This document shows, one piece after another, positions 29,940-36,727 of a stretch of DNA of 64,000 nt. The number at the start of each line of letters is the position of its first letter. Positions within the stretch are counted from its first letter, which is position 1. The translations under genes and the position numbers were made by a program. The stretch is from Jeotgalibacillus haloalkalitolerans (GTDB lineage Bacteria > Bacillota > Bacilli > Bacillales > Jeotgalibacillaceae). The notes under the pieces are model-generated. The model saw nothing but the letters and a program-made list of their open reading frames with translations. It was not told the origin of the DNA and made no database searches. The stretch covers positions 620,001-684,000 of the forward strand of contig NZ_JAXQNN010000002.1 of NCBI RefSeq assembly GCF_034427455.1. Direction: 5' to 3'.

Positions 29940-31073
29940 TTAATTTAATCCAAGAAATGATTGAAAAACTTCATTTCCAAGAAATCTTCCTTCACGCGTT
30001 AATCTGATCCGGTCATTATCAATCTCCAGCAGGTTTCTCCCTGTCATATCTTTTACCGGTGATTCAAATACCTGCATCAACTCAGTATTAAATTTCTGCT
30101 TAAAGTGCGGAATCGATACACCTGCTGTTTTTCTCAACCCAAGGAACATCTCTTCTTCCATTTTCTCATGAGCTGTTACTTCAGCCTGATGGAATATAGG
30201 TAATTTCCCGTCTTTAAGAGATTGAATGTATTTGGAAACGGGCCCGATATTTGAATATCTGACGCCATTTACATAACCATGTGCACCTGCACCGAAGCCG
30301 TAATAGCTTTCATTTTCCCAGTAAGTCAGGTTATGAAGGCTTTCAAAGCCCGGTTTGGCAAAGTTGCTGATTTCGTACTGGTGCAGCCCTTTTGCTGCCA
30401 TTTTATCCATGAGCAGATCGTACATAGCCGCTTCAGCATCCTCACCCGGCAGAGGGAGACGCCCTTTTCTCATCAGGTTATAAAAGACTGTCTTAGGCTC
30501 AACGATCAGTGAATACCCTGAATAATGAGGCAGATCTAGTTCAAGCGCACGGTCAATTGTATCTTCAAAATCTTCAAGTGTCTGTTCAGGCAGCGCATAG
30601 ATCAGGTCAATGCTGATATTACTGAAGCCTTCTTCCTGTGCTTCTTTCACAGAACGGTATACATCTTCAGACCGGTGATTACGCCCGATCTTTTCGAGCA
30701 GCCTGTCATTGAAGGACTGTACGCCAAAGCTGAGCCTGTTCACGCCGTATGCTTTCAGCACGCTAATTTTATCCTTACTGAGATCTCCCGGGTTGGCTTC
30801 AAATGTGTATTCCGTGTCTTCTGTGATATCAAAGACTGACTGAATCCCGGTACATAACTTTTCGAGCTGGGCCGCACTGAGCGCAGTAGGTGTTCCCCCA
30901 CCGACAAATATACTTTTCATTGACTGCGTGCCCTTTTGTGTTGTACGCATTTCCTGAATGAGCATCTCTATATACTCATCAACCGGCTGGTTTTTCATAA
31001 AGACTTTATTAAAATCACAGTAGTGGCAGATATGGTGACAAAACGGAATGTGTATATATACTGCTGATGTCAT
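29940..31073 (-). CDS. hemW: HemW-type radical SAM protein (heme chaperone)
   Basis: 377 residues from ATG 31073 (GAGG six bases upstream); an upstream extension of 33 codons is open but belongs to the intergenic stretch. The radical-SAM motif PFCHHICHYCDF (CxxxCxxC) is at the N-terminus, followed by SIFVGGGTPTALSAAQLEKL and LSFGVQSFNDRLLEKIGRNH. The family is now seen as a heme chaperone for respiratory enzymes rather than a coproporphyrinogen oxidase. Normally it follows lepA; here the prophage has separated the body of lepA from it, so its transcription may have changed. Confidence 0.94.
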   Translation of the reverse strand: MTSAVYIHIPFCHHICHYCDFNKVFMKNQPVDEYIEMLIQEMRTTQKGTQSMKSIFVGGGTPTALSAAQLEKLCTGIQSVFDITEDTEYTFEANPGDLSKDKISVLKAYGVNRLSFGVQSFNDRLLEKIGRNHRSEDVYRSVKEAQEEGFSNISIDLIYALPEQTLEDFEDTIDRALELDLPHYSGYSLIVEPKTVFYNLMRKGRLPLPGEDAEAAMYDLLMDKMAAKGLHQYEISNFAKPGFESLHNLTYWENESYYGFGAGAHGYVNGVRYSNIGPVSKYIQSLKDGKLPIFHQAEVTAHEKMEEEMFLGLRKTAGVSIPHFKQKFNTELMQVFESPVKDMTGRNLLEIDNDRIRLTREGRFLGNEVFQSFLGLN

Positions 31074-31155
31074 GCTTTTCCTCATTCCTTTAACATAGAA
31101 AAAGGGACGTTTCCTGCTGTATGCAGAATCCGCTCCCCTTTCACATGTATAAAAA

Positions 31156-31200
31156 TTATTTTTCCCCTTCATCCATCTGAAGGACAGCCATAAAGGCTTC
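31156..31200 (-). pseudogene. lepA: Displaced 3' end of lepA (elongation factor 4), prophage attachment site
   Basis: On the minus strand 14 codons read EAFMAVLQMDEGEK and then stop, which is the conserved C-terminus of Bacillales LepA (usual context VPQEAFMAVLKMDD). The codon before is TAA instead of CAA, and nothing further upstream resembles LepA. lepA normally lies immediately before hemW. I conclude that a phage recombined into the lepA 3' end and that the gene body with a phage-supplied end is at the other prophage boundary, outside the window. The shared core would begin near AAGAAGCC. Confidence 0.85.
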
Positions 31201-31224
31201 TTATGGTGATGTTGGTACGGAGTG

Positions 31225-31340
31225 TATCTTAATGTATTCTATTGTATTTAGCAATCCATACAGATCAAGGGCTTTTATTTCCTTTTAGTATCTTAACATC
31301 ATTTTTCATATTTTTGTTTATCTTAGTGTATTTTATTGTA
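31225..31340. repeat. Direct repeats in the phage attachment arm
   Basis: A 22-base sequence at 31225-31246 recurs at 31319-31340 with 20 of 22 bases equal (TATCTTARTGTATTYTATTG plus TA), and a shorter TATCTTAA lies between them at 31289. The copies are 94 bases apart. They lie on the phage side of the lepA core, as arm-type integrase binding sites do. No gene is seen in 31203-31397. Confidence 0.6.
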
Positions 31341-31397
31341 ACGGTGGCACTGCGGTGGAAAACAATATAATGCCAGTGAAATTGAGTGAAACCAAAT

Positions 31398-31440
31398 ACC
31401 TCCTATTCATGTATACTGTTGGTAAATACATATAGGAGGT
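31398..31440 (+). promoter_or_regulatory. Inverted repeat hiding the ribosome site of the first cargo gene; -10 in its loop
   Basis: ACCTCCTAT (31398-31406) is the exact complement of ATAGGAGGT (31432-31440), which holds the ribosome site; ATGTAT/ATACAT extend the stem. A TATACT -10 candidate (31412-31417) lies inside. Messages starting at this promoter would lack the left arm and be translatable, while read-through messages from upstream would be blocked. The -35 is not clear. Confidence 0.6.
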
Positions 31441-31446
31441 TTTTAT

Positions 31447-32163
31447 TTGAATACAACTAAAAAAGTACCTGTGTATAAAAGGAAATGGTTCATTATATTA
31501 ATTCCCACTTTATTCGTTATCGGTTTAATCGGCAATTTGTTTCAAGATGAAAATGATGAATCGGGTCTTAGTAGTGAAGAAAATATTGAAGAGTTAAATA
31601 GGATTGCAGATCAATTAAAGAGTGATTTGGCTGTTCAGGATATTGAAGATACAGCAAGTGCTACTCAAGAAGAAGAGGCTATTGAAAAAGAAGACTACGA
31701 AGAAAAAGTTACAGCTGATGAAAAAGAAGTGTTTTTAAATTCAGTTGGCTCAAGGTTTGATTCGACTATGGATCGCTATGATGAAATTTGGGCTGATCAT
31801 TATGAAGAACCTATGTCCTCATTTAGTGAGGGTTCCTTGGATATCTATTCCGCATATAAGGAAATCAGCCATGCTGAGAACCAATATGAAATACTTACTA
31901 TTACTATTGATGAATTGGATATTCCAGAAGAGCTGTCCGATGAAGCAACCGAAAACATTAGTGGATACCAAAGTGAGATGAAAGAAGCAATTTCTTACCG
32001 CTTATCTGCTATAAGAAGAACCTTAAAAATGATTGACGATAACAATTACTCACCTAAAGAAGTAACAACTATTGAAGGGCAAATTGTAGAATCAAATAAG
32101 TATGTATTAAATGCCACAGTGTATGTAGCTTCTCTCAAAGCTTATTACGAAATCACTGAATGA
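31447..32163 (+). CDS. Membrane-anchored acidic protein, prophage cargo
   Basis: 238 residues; no family recognised. A basic N-terminus and one helix (WFIILIPTLFVIGLIGNLF, residues about 14-32) are followed by a very acidic, helical exterior part rich in Glu and Asp, with no cysteine that would suggest a lipoprotein. The start is TTG with AGGAGG 7 bases upstream. It is the first gene inside the attachment site, on the plus strand opposite to the phage structural genes, and has its own terminator. This is the place and layout of lysogenic-conversion genes; superinfection exclusion is one possibility, but nothing in the sequence proves it. Confidence 0.75.
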   Translation: MNTTKKVPVYKRKWFIILIPTLFVIGLIGNLFQDENDESGLSSEENIEELNRIADQLKSDLAVQDIEDTASATQEEEAIEKEDYEEKVTADEKEVFLNSVGSRFDSTMDRYDEIWADHYEEPMSSFSEGSLDIYSAYKEISHAENQYEILTITIDELDIPEELSDEATENISGYQSEMKEAISYRLSAIRRTLKMIDDNNYSPKEVTTIEGQIVESNKYVLNATVYVASLKAYYEITE

Positions 32164-32167
32164 TCCT

Positions 32168-32192
32168 CCCCTGCCCTATCAGCAGGGGTTTA
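32168..32192 (+). terminator. Hairpin terminator of the membrane-anchored cargo gene
   Basis: CCCCTGC, a 7-base loop and GCAGGGG followed by TTTACTT, 4 bases after the stop codon. The T-run is short. Confidence 0.6.
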
Positions 32193-32193
32193 C

Positions 32194-32532
32194 TTATGCA
32201 TGATTTACGCCAACCACATGATCGAAACTGACCTTCACTTCATCCGCATTCTCTTCTATTAATATGTACCGCTTCTGGTACTCAATCATTTTCACCATTC
32301 CAGTGATGCTGGAAATCCGATTTTCTTTAAATATCTTCAGCTCAATCTCCTGCTGAAACTCACAGGCCTCTTGGATCGTCAGAAAGATCATCTCCATCAT
32401 TTGCTCATCCATGATCGGTTGCTTTTCAGCATTGTATTTATATTCAAAGAAATCACGTAGCTGCCCCACATGTTCAGGCAGCATCATACTGGTCCACTTA
32501 ATCGTGCCGCGGTCTCTATTTTTATCATCCAC
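32194..32532 (-). CDS. YolD-like protein
   Basis: 112 residues of the YolD-like family: DRGTIKWTSMMLPEHVGQLR at the start and IEYQKRYILIEENADEVKVS with VVGVNH near the end. In Bacillus, yolD-like genes accompany Y-family DNA polymerases (UvrX, YqjW) and are induced by DNA damage. No polymerase gene is present here, so the unit may have lost it or act alone. It starts one base after the 73-residue gene upstream, and both are read from a promoter with a LexA box. Confidence 0.88.
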   Translation of the reverse strand: MDDKNRDRGTIKWTSMMLPEHVGQLRDFFEYKYNAEKQPIMDEQMMEMIFLTIQEACEFQQEIELKIFKENRISSITGMVKMIEYQKRYILIEENADEVKVSFDHVVGVNHA

Positions 32533-32754
32533 TTAGATCACCATCTTTTCACGTTTAATCACAGGGACAATTGAAAGAACATTATCATATTGGAAGGTAC
32601 GTACGGCACCACGCTTGAAGCAGAAGGCTGTGAATGAAGTATTATGAAGATTCCGGATCCTTATTTTTCGCTCAGAGCATTGGCCAGACTTATCCATATA
32701 GATCATCTTTACCGTGTGGTTTTGCTGCTGGTACTTCATTAGCTGTTCTCTCAT
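32533..32754 (-). CDS. Small protein (WYL-like beta fold), first gene of the SOS unit
   Basis: 73 residues: QNHTVKMIYMDKSGQCSERK, then RNLHNTSFTAFCFKRGAVRT and FQYDNVLSIVPV. The pattern of short beta strands with a final FxxDNVLSI resembles the WYL domain, which binds ligands or nucleic acid; this is tentative. Small genes of this kind commonly stand before yolD in Bacillus. GGAGGG precedes the ATG, and the promoter contains a LexA operator, so it is expected to rise after DNA damage. Confidence 0.78.
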   Translation of the reverse strand: MREQLMKYQQQNHTVKMIYMDKSGQCSERKIRIRNLHNTSFTAFCFKRGAVRTFQYDNVLSIVPVIKREKMVI

Positions 32755-32775
32755 AATGTTCCCTCCTTTTGTTTG

Positions 32776-32804
32776 ATTATACGAACAAACGTTCTATTTG
32801 TAAA
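32776..32804 (-). promoter_or_regulatory. SOS promoter with LexA (DinR) box in the spacer
   Basis: On the minus strand TTTACA (32799-32804), a 17-bp spacer and TATAAT (32776-32781). The spacer holds the LexA box at 32782-32795; on the plus strand it reads CGAACAAACGTTC, matching the Gram-positive consensus CGAACRNRYGTTC. LexA bound here would cover both promoter elements. Confidence 0.87.
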
Positions 32805-32881
32805 TATTATAAATTTTTCCTTCCAATTAGTTTTAATTAAATGTAACATTTTAACTACAAAGAACTGGGGAGTGATTAATT

Positions 32882-33784
32882 TTGACTACAGTCTATTTAC
32901 CAACTCGCTTTAAACGAACAACTATCAATTTTATTTTAGAAGACATTATTAACGAAGACCTTCACCCGAAATCAGACGAATTCACATTTGACTTTTCGCG
33001 TCTTACTTTCATTGAACCGGCTGCTATAACTTTACTTAGCAATTTATTCGAATGGTTATTACATAACGATGTTAAAGTTTATATTGATCTACCTGATAAA
33101 TATGGGGATAAACCTAATTGTCCGATTAAGTTTTTAGATGACTCCCTGTTCTTTAAGGAGTATTTAGAAAAACCATTATATGAAGATCCTCATCCAAGAG
33201 TAACTACATTACCACTTACAAAAGTCCACTACACTAACAGTCAACAGTGGATAGATAATAATTTCAAACCATGGTTGGCCCGCCGATTAGATGTCCATGT
33301 TAGCAGGCTAGATACAATTAGCATGTGTATTGGAGAAGTCTTTAATAACATTGTTGATCATACTGATACTGAAATAGGTTCGGTATTTGCTCAGCACTAC
33401 CCACAAACAGATTGTATTAAAATATGTGTAGCTGATTTTGGAATAGGAATTGCTAAAAACATTCAGGAAAAATACGATGCTAATTTAACTGATCGTGAAG
33501 CATTAATACTCTCCATTAAAGAAGGTTTTACTACTCAAGATACACCAAGGAACAGAGGAGCCGGGCTTGCGACATTGGTAAAAAATATTGTTACGCAAAA
33601 TAAAGGTGCTGTTTGCATAATGTCTAATAGTGGTATACTATCAAATAAGATCCACAGTGAAGCTGGGATTATCGCTACTGACTCATACAGTTATTATCCG
33701 GGAACATTTATTGAAATTGTATTAAACACGACCAATATTGAACAAATATTGGATCACGAGGAGGAGTTCGAATGGGAATTTTAA
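32882..33784 (+). CDS. STAS-like / HATPase protein, first gene of a two-gene cassette
   Basis: 300 residues. The N-terminal third looks STAS-like (FTFDFSRLTFIEPAAITLLS). The C-terminal half is a GHKL-type ATPase of the histidine-kinase/anti-sigma group: N box ICGEVFNN-type (IGEVFNNIVDH, Glu152 and Asn156), G1 DFGIGIAKN (Asp185) and G2 NRGAGLATL. I see no phospho-acceptor histidine domain or membrane helix, so it is a soluble ATP-binding protein. The start is TTG with GGGAG upstream. It overlaps the next gene by 13 bases, so the two are coupled. It stands on the plus strand in the prophage cargo zone. A partner-switch regulator or an anti-phage function is possible; neither is shown. Confidence 0.8.
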   Translation: MTTVYLPTRFKRTTINFILEDIINEDLHPKSDEFTFDFSRLTFIEPAAITLLSNLFEWLLHNDVKVYIDLPDKYGDKPNCPIKFLDDSLFFKEYLEKPLYEDPHPRVTTLPLTKVHYTNSQQWIDNNFKPWLARRLDVHVSRLDTISMCIGEVFNNIVDHTDTEIGSVFAQHYPQTDCIKICVADFGIGIAKNIQEKYDANLTDREALILSIKEGFTTQDTPRNRGAGLATLVKNIVTQNKGAVCIMSNSGILSNKIHSEAGIIATDSYSYYPGTFIEIVLNTTNIEQILDHEEEFEWEF

Positions 33785-34077
33785 AAATTTCTGACCATGT
33801 AGAACGTTGCTACTCCAATCATGATGGACTGATTATCCAAGAGATACTTCGAAGTAAACTGAATGATGGATACTCGGTTACTGTTTCTTTTCAAGGAATA
33901 AATGGAGTAACATCGTCGTTCGTAAACACTGCTTTTATTGAGCTATTAGATACATTTGATTTTAGCTTTATAAAATCTCATGTGAAATTTGCGGATACAA
34001 ATTCTCAGATAAACGGTATGATCAAAGATCGTTTTCGTTTTGAAGTGTTTGAGAGGAAAAATGCAACTTTAGTTTAA
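33772..34077 (+). CDS. DUF4325-like (STAS-like) small protein, second gene of the cassette
   Basis: 101 residues with the pattern SVTVSFQGINGVTSSFVNTA followed by FIELLDTFDFSF, which matches the DUF4325 STAS-like family as I know it. Such proteins are often paired with HATPase proteins like the one upstream, which suggests that they bind each other in the way anti-sigma kinases bind STAS antagonists. No serine equivalent to the phosphorylated SpoIIAA residue can be assigned safely. It ends in a strong terminator that faces the lysis genes. Confidence 0.78.
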   Translation: MGILKISDHVERCYSNHDGLIIQEILRSKLNDGYSVTVSFQGINGVTSSFVNTAFIELLDTFDFSFIKSHVKFADTNSQINGMIKDRFRFEVFERKNATLV

Positions 34078-34084
34078 TATATGA

Positions 34085-34122
34085 AAAAAGGCAGTCCTCC
34101 AATTTTATGAGGGCTGCCTTTA
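34085..34122. terminator. Bidirectional terminator between the cargo cassette and the lysis genes
   Basis: GGCAGTCCTC (34090-34099) and GAGGGCTGCC (34109-34118) form a 10-bp stem with one G-U pair, flanked by AAAAAA and TTT. It lies between convergent genes. Confidence 0.85.
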
Positions 34123-34124
34123 GA

Positions 34125-35108
34125 TTATACTTTTTCGATTTTAATATTCTTCTTACGAGCTTCAATCGCTTCTCTCGCTTCTTCGATTGCATTGTCATCT
34201 TCAGAAAATGCACCTACCTGGACGCCATCGATAATGACACGATAGATATCTTTTTTCGGCTTCGGTGGGTACTTTTTGACTTTGGCATACTTGCCATCAG
34301 CATTACTAATCCATCCCGCTCCGAGCCGAATCCAGTCACCCTTCTCTTCATATAAATGAACAGTCTTTTTTCCGGATCCATGACCTGCAGGAAGCACACG
34401 AATGATCGGTGCATTTAATGAAGGTTCAGTCCGGTAGTTCATCGCCTGACTGCCGATCACGACTGTTCCGATTCTATCTGCAGGATTCGTCGTATACTTT
34501 GGATTAATGTTCACACTTGGCTTTGGCTTACGCTTTAAACCATAGTGATTTACTACACCTTTAGCCATTGCTTCACCTGCAGCTTTTAATACGGCATCAT
34601 TTCTCAAGCGCTTTACATCAATCGAACTATCCATATACCCGCCTTCTGTGAGAATAGCAGCCATTGGATGACCTTTGAACCCGGTCTCACGCAGTACGTA
34701 AAAATTAGCTGCTTTGATCCCGCGATCAGATAACCCCATTGCTTTTACCAGACCCGGATGCACTGCACGTGCTAATGCCATTGATCTCGGGTTTCCAGAT
34801 GCCGGATCCATGACATACGTTTCTGTGCCGGTATGTGTACCCCATACACCCTTAAAAGCATTATGGTGCGCGCTAATATATGCATCTGCTTTAAAATCAT
34901 TTGCTCGCTTCACCCGAATAGACAGAGCTACATCTACCCTGCCAGTCGGATCATCTACACGGATCTGATCGACACCCTGATATTGTTCAAGATAATCCAT
35001 AGCTGCGCGAATGACTTTGTTGTTAAACGTCCATTCACGTTCACCAGCCGGCGTCCGTTTCCCTGCAGTATATAGTCCGTGTCCTGCACACCATGCAACC
35101 TTAACCAT
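34125..35108 (-). CDS. Endolysin: N-acetylmuramoyl-L-alanine amidase
   Basis: 327 residues. An amidase_3 domain (about 1-195) cuts the amide between MurNAc and L-alanine. Its zinc ligands are visible: His in CAGHGLY, Glu in GEREW, His in ISAHHNA, and the catalytic Glu in ILTEGGYMD. A bacterial SH3-like domain follows (MNYRTEPSLNAPIIRVLPAG) and a C-terminal SPOR-like segment (YRVIIDGVQVGAFSEDDNAI) that may bind the wall. No signal peptide, so release needs the holin. The ATG overlaps the holin stop codon, with GGGGGAG seven bases upstream. Confidence 0.94.
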   Translation of the reverse strand: MVKVAWCAGHGLYTAGKRTPAGEREWTFNNKVIRAAMDYLEQYQGVDQIRVDDPTGRVDVALSIRVKRANDFKADAYISAHHNAFKGVWGTHTGTETYVMDPASGNPRSMALARAVHPGLVKAMGLSDRGIKAANFYVLRETGFKGHPMAAILTEGGYMDSSIDVKRLRNDAVLKAAGEAMAKGVVNHYGLKRKPKPSVNINPKYTTNPADRIGTVVIGSQAMNYRTEPSLNAPIIRVLPAGHGSGKKTVHLYEEKGDWIRLGAGWISNADGKYAKVKKYPPKPKKDIYRVIIDGVQVGAFSEDDNAIEEAREAIEARKKNIKIEKV

Positions 35109-35398
35109 CACGCTTCTCCCCCTTTCGTAACACCCTTACGGATATTAAATACTTCAAAAAGTCCGGTTGCGGACAATCCTGCTAATCCGCCGGCCCATAG
35201 CCGAAGCGTTACATCTAAATCAGTAAAAGGAGATGCTGCGAATCCAATAAAAAGCCCGATCACTACTGCAAGTGTCGGGATGAGATTCTTTTTAATTGGA
35301 AATGATTTTTTTGCTCCTTCTACCAGCGCTAAAATGATTGGTAATAATACCGTTCCGAAAGATAGTGTCTGTCTCATAACCTCATTCATTTCTTCCAT
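35108..35398 (-). CDS. Phage holin (A118-like)
   Basis: 96 residues with two to three membrane helices (TVLLPIILALVEGAKKSF, LIPTLAVVIGLFIGFAASPF, LRLWAGGLAGLSATGLFEVF). The block WAGGLAGLSATGLFE matches the Listeria A118 holin type. Holins open the membrane at a set time and let the endolysin reach the wall. It overlaps the gene before it by 17 bases and the amidase by one codon. Confidence 0.88.
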   Translation of the reverse strand: MEEMNEVMRQTLSFGTVLLPIILALVEGAKKSFPIKKNLIPTLAVVIGLFIGFAASPFTDLDVTLRLWAGGLAGLSATGLFEVFNIRKGVTKGGEA

Positions 35399-35711
35399 GC
35401 TGATCCTCTCGCTTTCGATATAATTTTTTCTCCATCCGGTCTACACGATTTTCCACAGTGCCAAGTGTAGTCTGCATCGATTGAAGTGTTTTAGATGTTT
35501 CGTGCTGAATTTCATTTGATTTTTCAAGGTGAGTCATCAGGCGTTCTTCTCTTCTGTTGGCTTCAGCTCTTGCGATATTATTTGATTCTTTTAAATCACG
35601 TTCACGTTCAACGTTTTCTTTCCGCATTTCTCTGATGACCGCTGCTGCAAGGATAATACAGCAGACTGCCCACACAGCTTGCGAATTAGCAATTTCATGT
35701 GCAATTTGCAT
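35382..35711 (-). CDS. BhlA/UviB-like membrane coiled-coil protein, lysis module
   Basis: 109 residues. One N-terminal helix (AVWAVCCIILAAAVIREM) is followed by a long charged coiled coil (ENVERERDLKESNNIARAEA and onwards). Length, layout and place beside the holin match BhlA/UviB holin-like proteins or XhlA-type lysis helpers. The precise class is uncertain. It overlaps the holin start by 17 bases. Confidence 0.72.
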   Translation of the reverse strand: MQIAHEIANSQAVWAVCCIILAAAVIREMRKENVERERDLKESNNIARAEANRREERLMTHLEKSNEIQHETSKTLQSMQTTLGTVENRVDRMEKKLYRKREDQHGRNE

Positions 35712-35751
35712 AAGCGCCCCCTATAATTTAATTTTGAAATGATTGCAATAT

Positions 35752-35777
35752 AAAAAAGCGCACCCTATGGGTACGCT
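35752..35777 (-). terminator. Terminator before the lysis module
   Basis: On the minus strand AGCGTACCC, ATA and GGGTGCGCT pair over 8 of 9 bases, followed by six Ts. It overlaps the stop of the small gene 35765-35914, so lysis genes probably depend on read-through or their own promoter. Confidence 0.75.
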
Positions 35778-35914
35778 CTTTCTCTCTCTTTTTTTGTCGC
35801 TAATCCCTGTAAAATTTTGAGCTCCTGAAATGTTAATTCGCGACTTAACTTCTCCTGGAACTCCTTCACTAAAAGTTTTAGCAATGCCGAATCAATGTAA
35901 ATATCCTCAGACAT
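35765..35914 (-). CDS. Small phage protein (49 residues)
   Basis: An open frame with a good ribosome site (GGGGAGTG before ATG 35914) coding a 49-residue helical, charged protein that begins MSEDIYIDSALLKLLVKEF. It has no cysteine or membrane helix. Its place between tail and lysis genes is often held by XkdX-like small proteins, but I see no XkdX motif. Function unknown. Confidence 0.62.
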   Translation of the reverse strand: MSEDIYIDSALLKLLVKEFQEKLSRELTFQELKILQGLATKKERERAYP

Positions 35915-36023
35915 GATAGCCACTCCCCTATGACTATGAATCGGAGTGACCCAGTGAATTACCTTCTCACTAAATAATATACATTAAGTGCATATTATTT
36001 AAAAATAATAATTTATTTATATT

Positions 36024-36248
36024 TTATTCTGCCGGCTGATTCAATAATTCAACAAGCTTTTGGCGAGCGAGCTCATTGATCCCATCAGAAGATGAGCTTA
36101 CCGCAAAGAATTCTGCCTGTGTTGCCTCTACAAAACCGCCAATATTGATCTGACCATTTGTGCTGTTAAAACGCAGCTGTACGAATGTCTGCTCTCCCTT
36201 TTGATTAAATGAAATATTGCTTACCTTAATATTTAGATTTTCCATCAT
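36024..36248 (-). CDS. Small phage tail-region protein
   Basis: About 74 residues (MMENLNIKVSNISFNQKGEQ at the start), mostly beta, with INIGGFVEATQAEFFAVSSS and a C-terminal helix ending LNQPAE. No family recognised. AGGAG lies 10 bases before ATG 36248; a TTG at 36254 is an alternative start. It sits after the DUF1617-like gene, in the region where siphoviruses of Gram-positive hosts carry small baseplate or host-specific proteins. Confidence 0.72.
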   Translation of the reverse strand: MMENLNIKVSNISFNQKGEQTFVQLRFNSTNGQINIGGFVEATQAEFFAVSSSSDGINELARQKLVELLNQPAE

Positions 36249-36288
36249 GTTCAATCCGCTCCTTTTTCAAATTAAAAAGAGCACCTGA

Positions 36289-36714
36289 TTAGGCACTCTT
36301 GGTTTCCGTTTCTTTTTCAAATTGCTTGCAGAGATAATTATAAATACTTGCTTCTGGACCGGACCACTCTTCTTCACATTCAAATAATACTTTCTTTACG
36401 GTCTTTAAGTAGCCTGTCACATTCCCCCCTTCAAGGATAAAAACTTCCTCAAACAGCTCCTGTTTTTCCTGGGTAAGTGACTCCATATCAAGAACATCAT
36501 AAGACCCATCTTCTTTCTTAAGAGCTTCTCCCTCATCGTTTTTGCGGCTGTGTTCTTCAAGAAGAGTCTTTTCATGCTTCGCTACTTTTTTCAGCTGCTT
36601 TTCAAGTTCTTCGATTAAATCTGAACGATGACGTGATTCTTTATTTTTTAATACCAACTTACTGAGTAAATTGATTGAACCAAAAATTTTCCCATTTTCG
36701 ATTTCAAGTTTCAT
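36289..36714 (-). CDS. DUF1617-family phage protein
   Basis: 141 residues, acidic and helical. The start MKLEIENGKIFGSINLLSKL with KESRHRSDLIEELEKQLKKV, and the middle LTQEKQELFEEVFILEG, match the DUF1617 phage family found downstream of tail-fibre genes in Listeria and Bacillus siphoviruses. The role is unknown, probably baseplate related. It follows the receptor-binding protein gene by 13 bases. Confidence 0.82.
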   Translation of the reverse strand: MKLEIENGKIFGSINLLSKLVLKNKESRHRSDLIEELEKQLKKVAKHEKTLLEEHSRKNDEGEALKKEDGSYDVLDMESLTQEKQELFEEVFILEGGNVTGYLKTVKKVLFECEEEWSGPEASIYNYLCKQFEKETETKSA

Positions 36715-36727
36715 TTGATCGTCTCCT

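Noticed and set aside
31074-31172. Longer hemW start with 33 more codons
   Set aside because: The extra part begins in the lepA-hemW gap, has no family similarity, and the ATG at 31073 has a ribosome site and starts the usual HemW N-terminus.
31153-31400. tRNA gene as attachment site
   Set aside because: No cloverleaf or CCA end was seen; the lepA C-terminal codons explain the site better.
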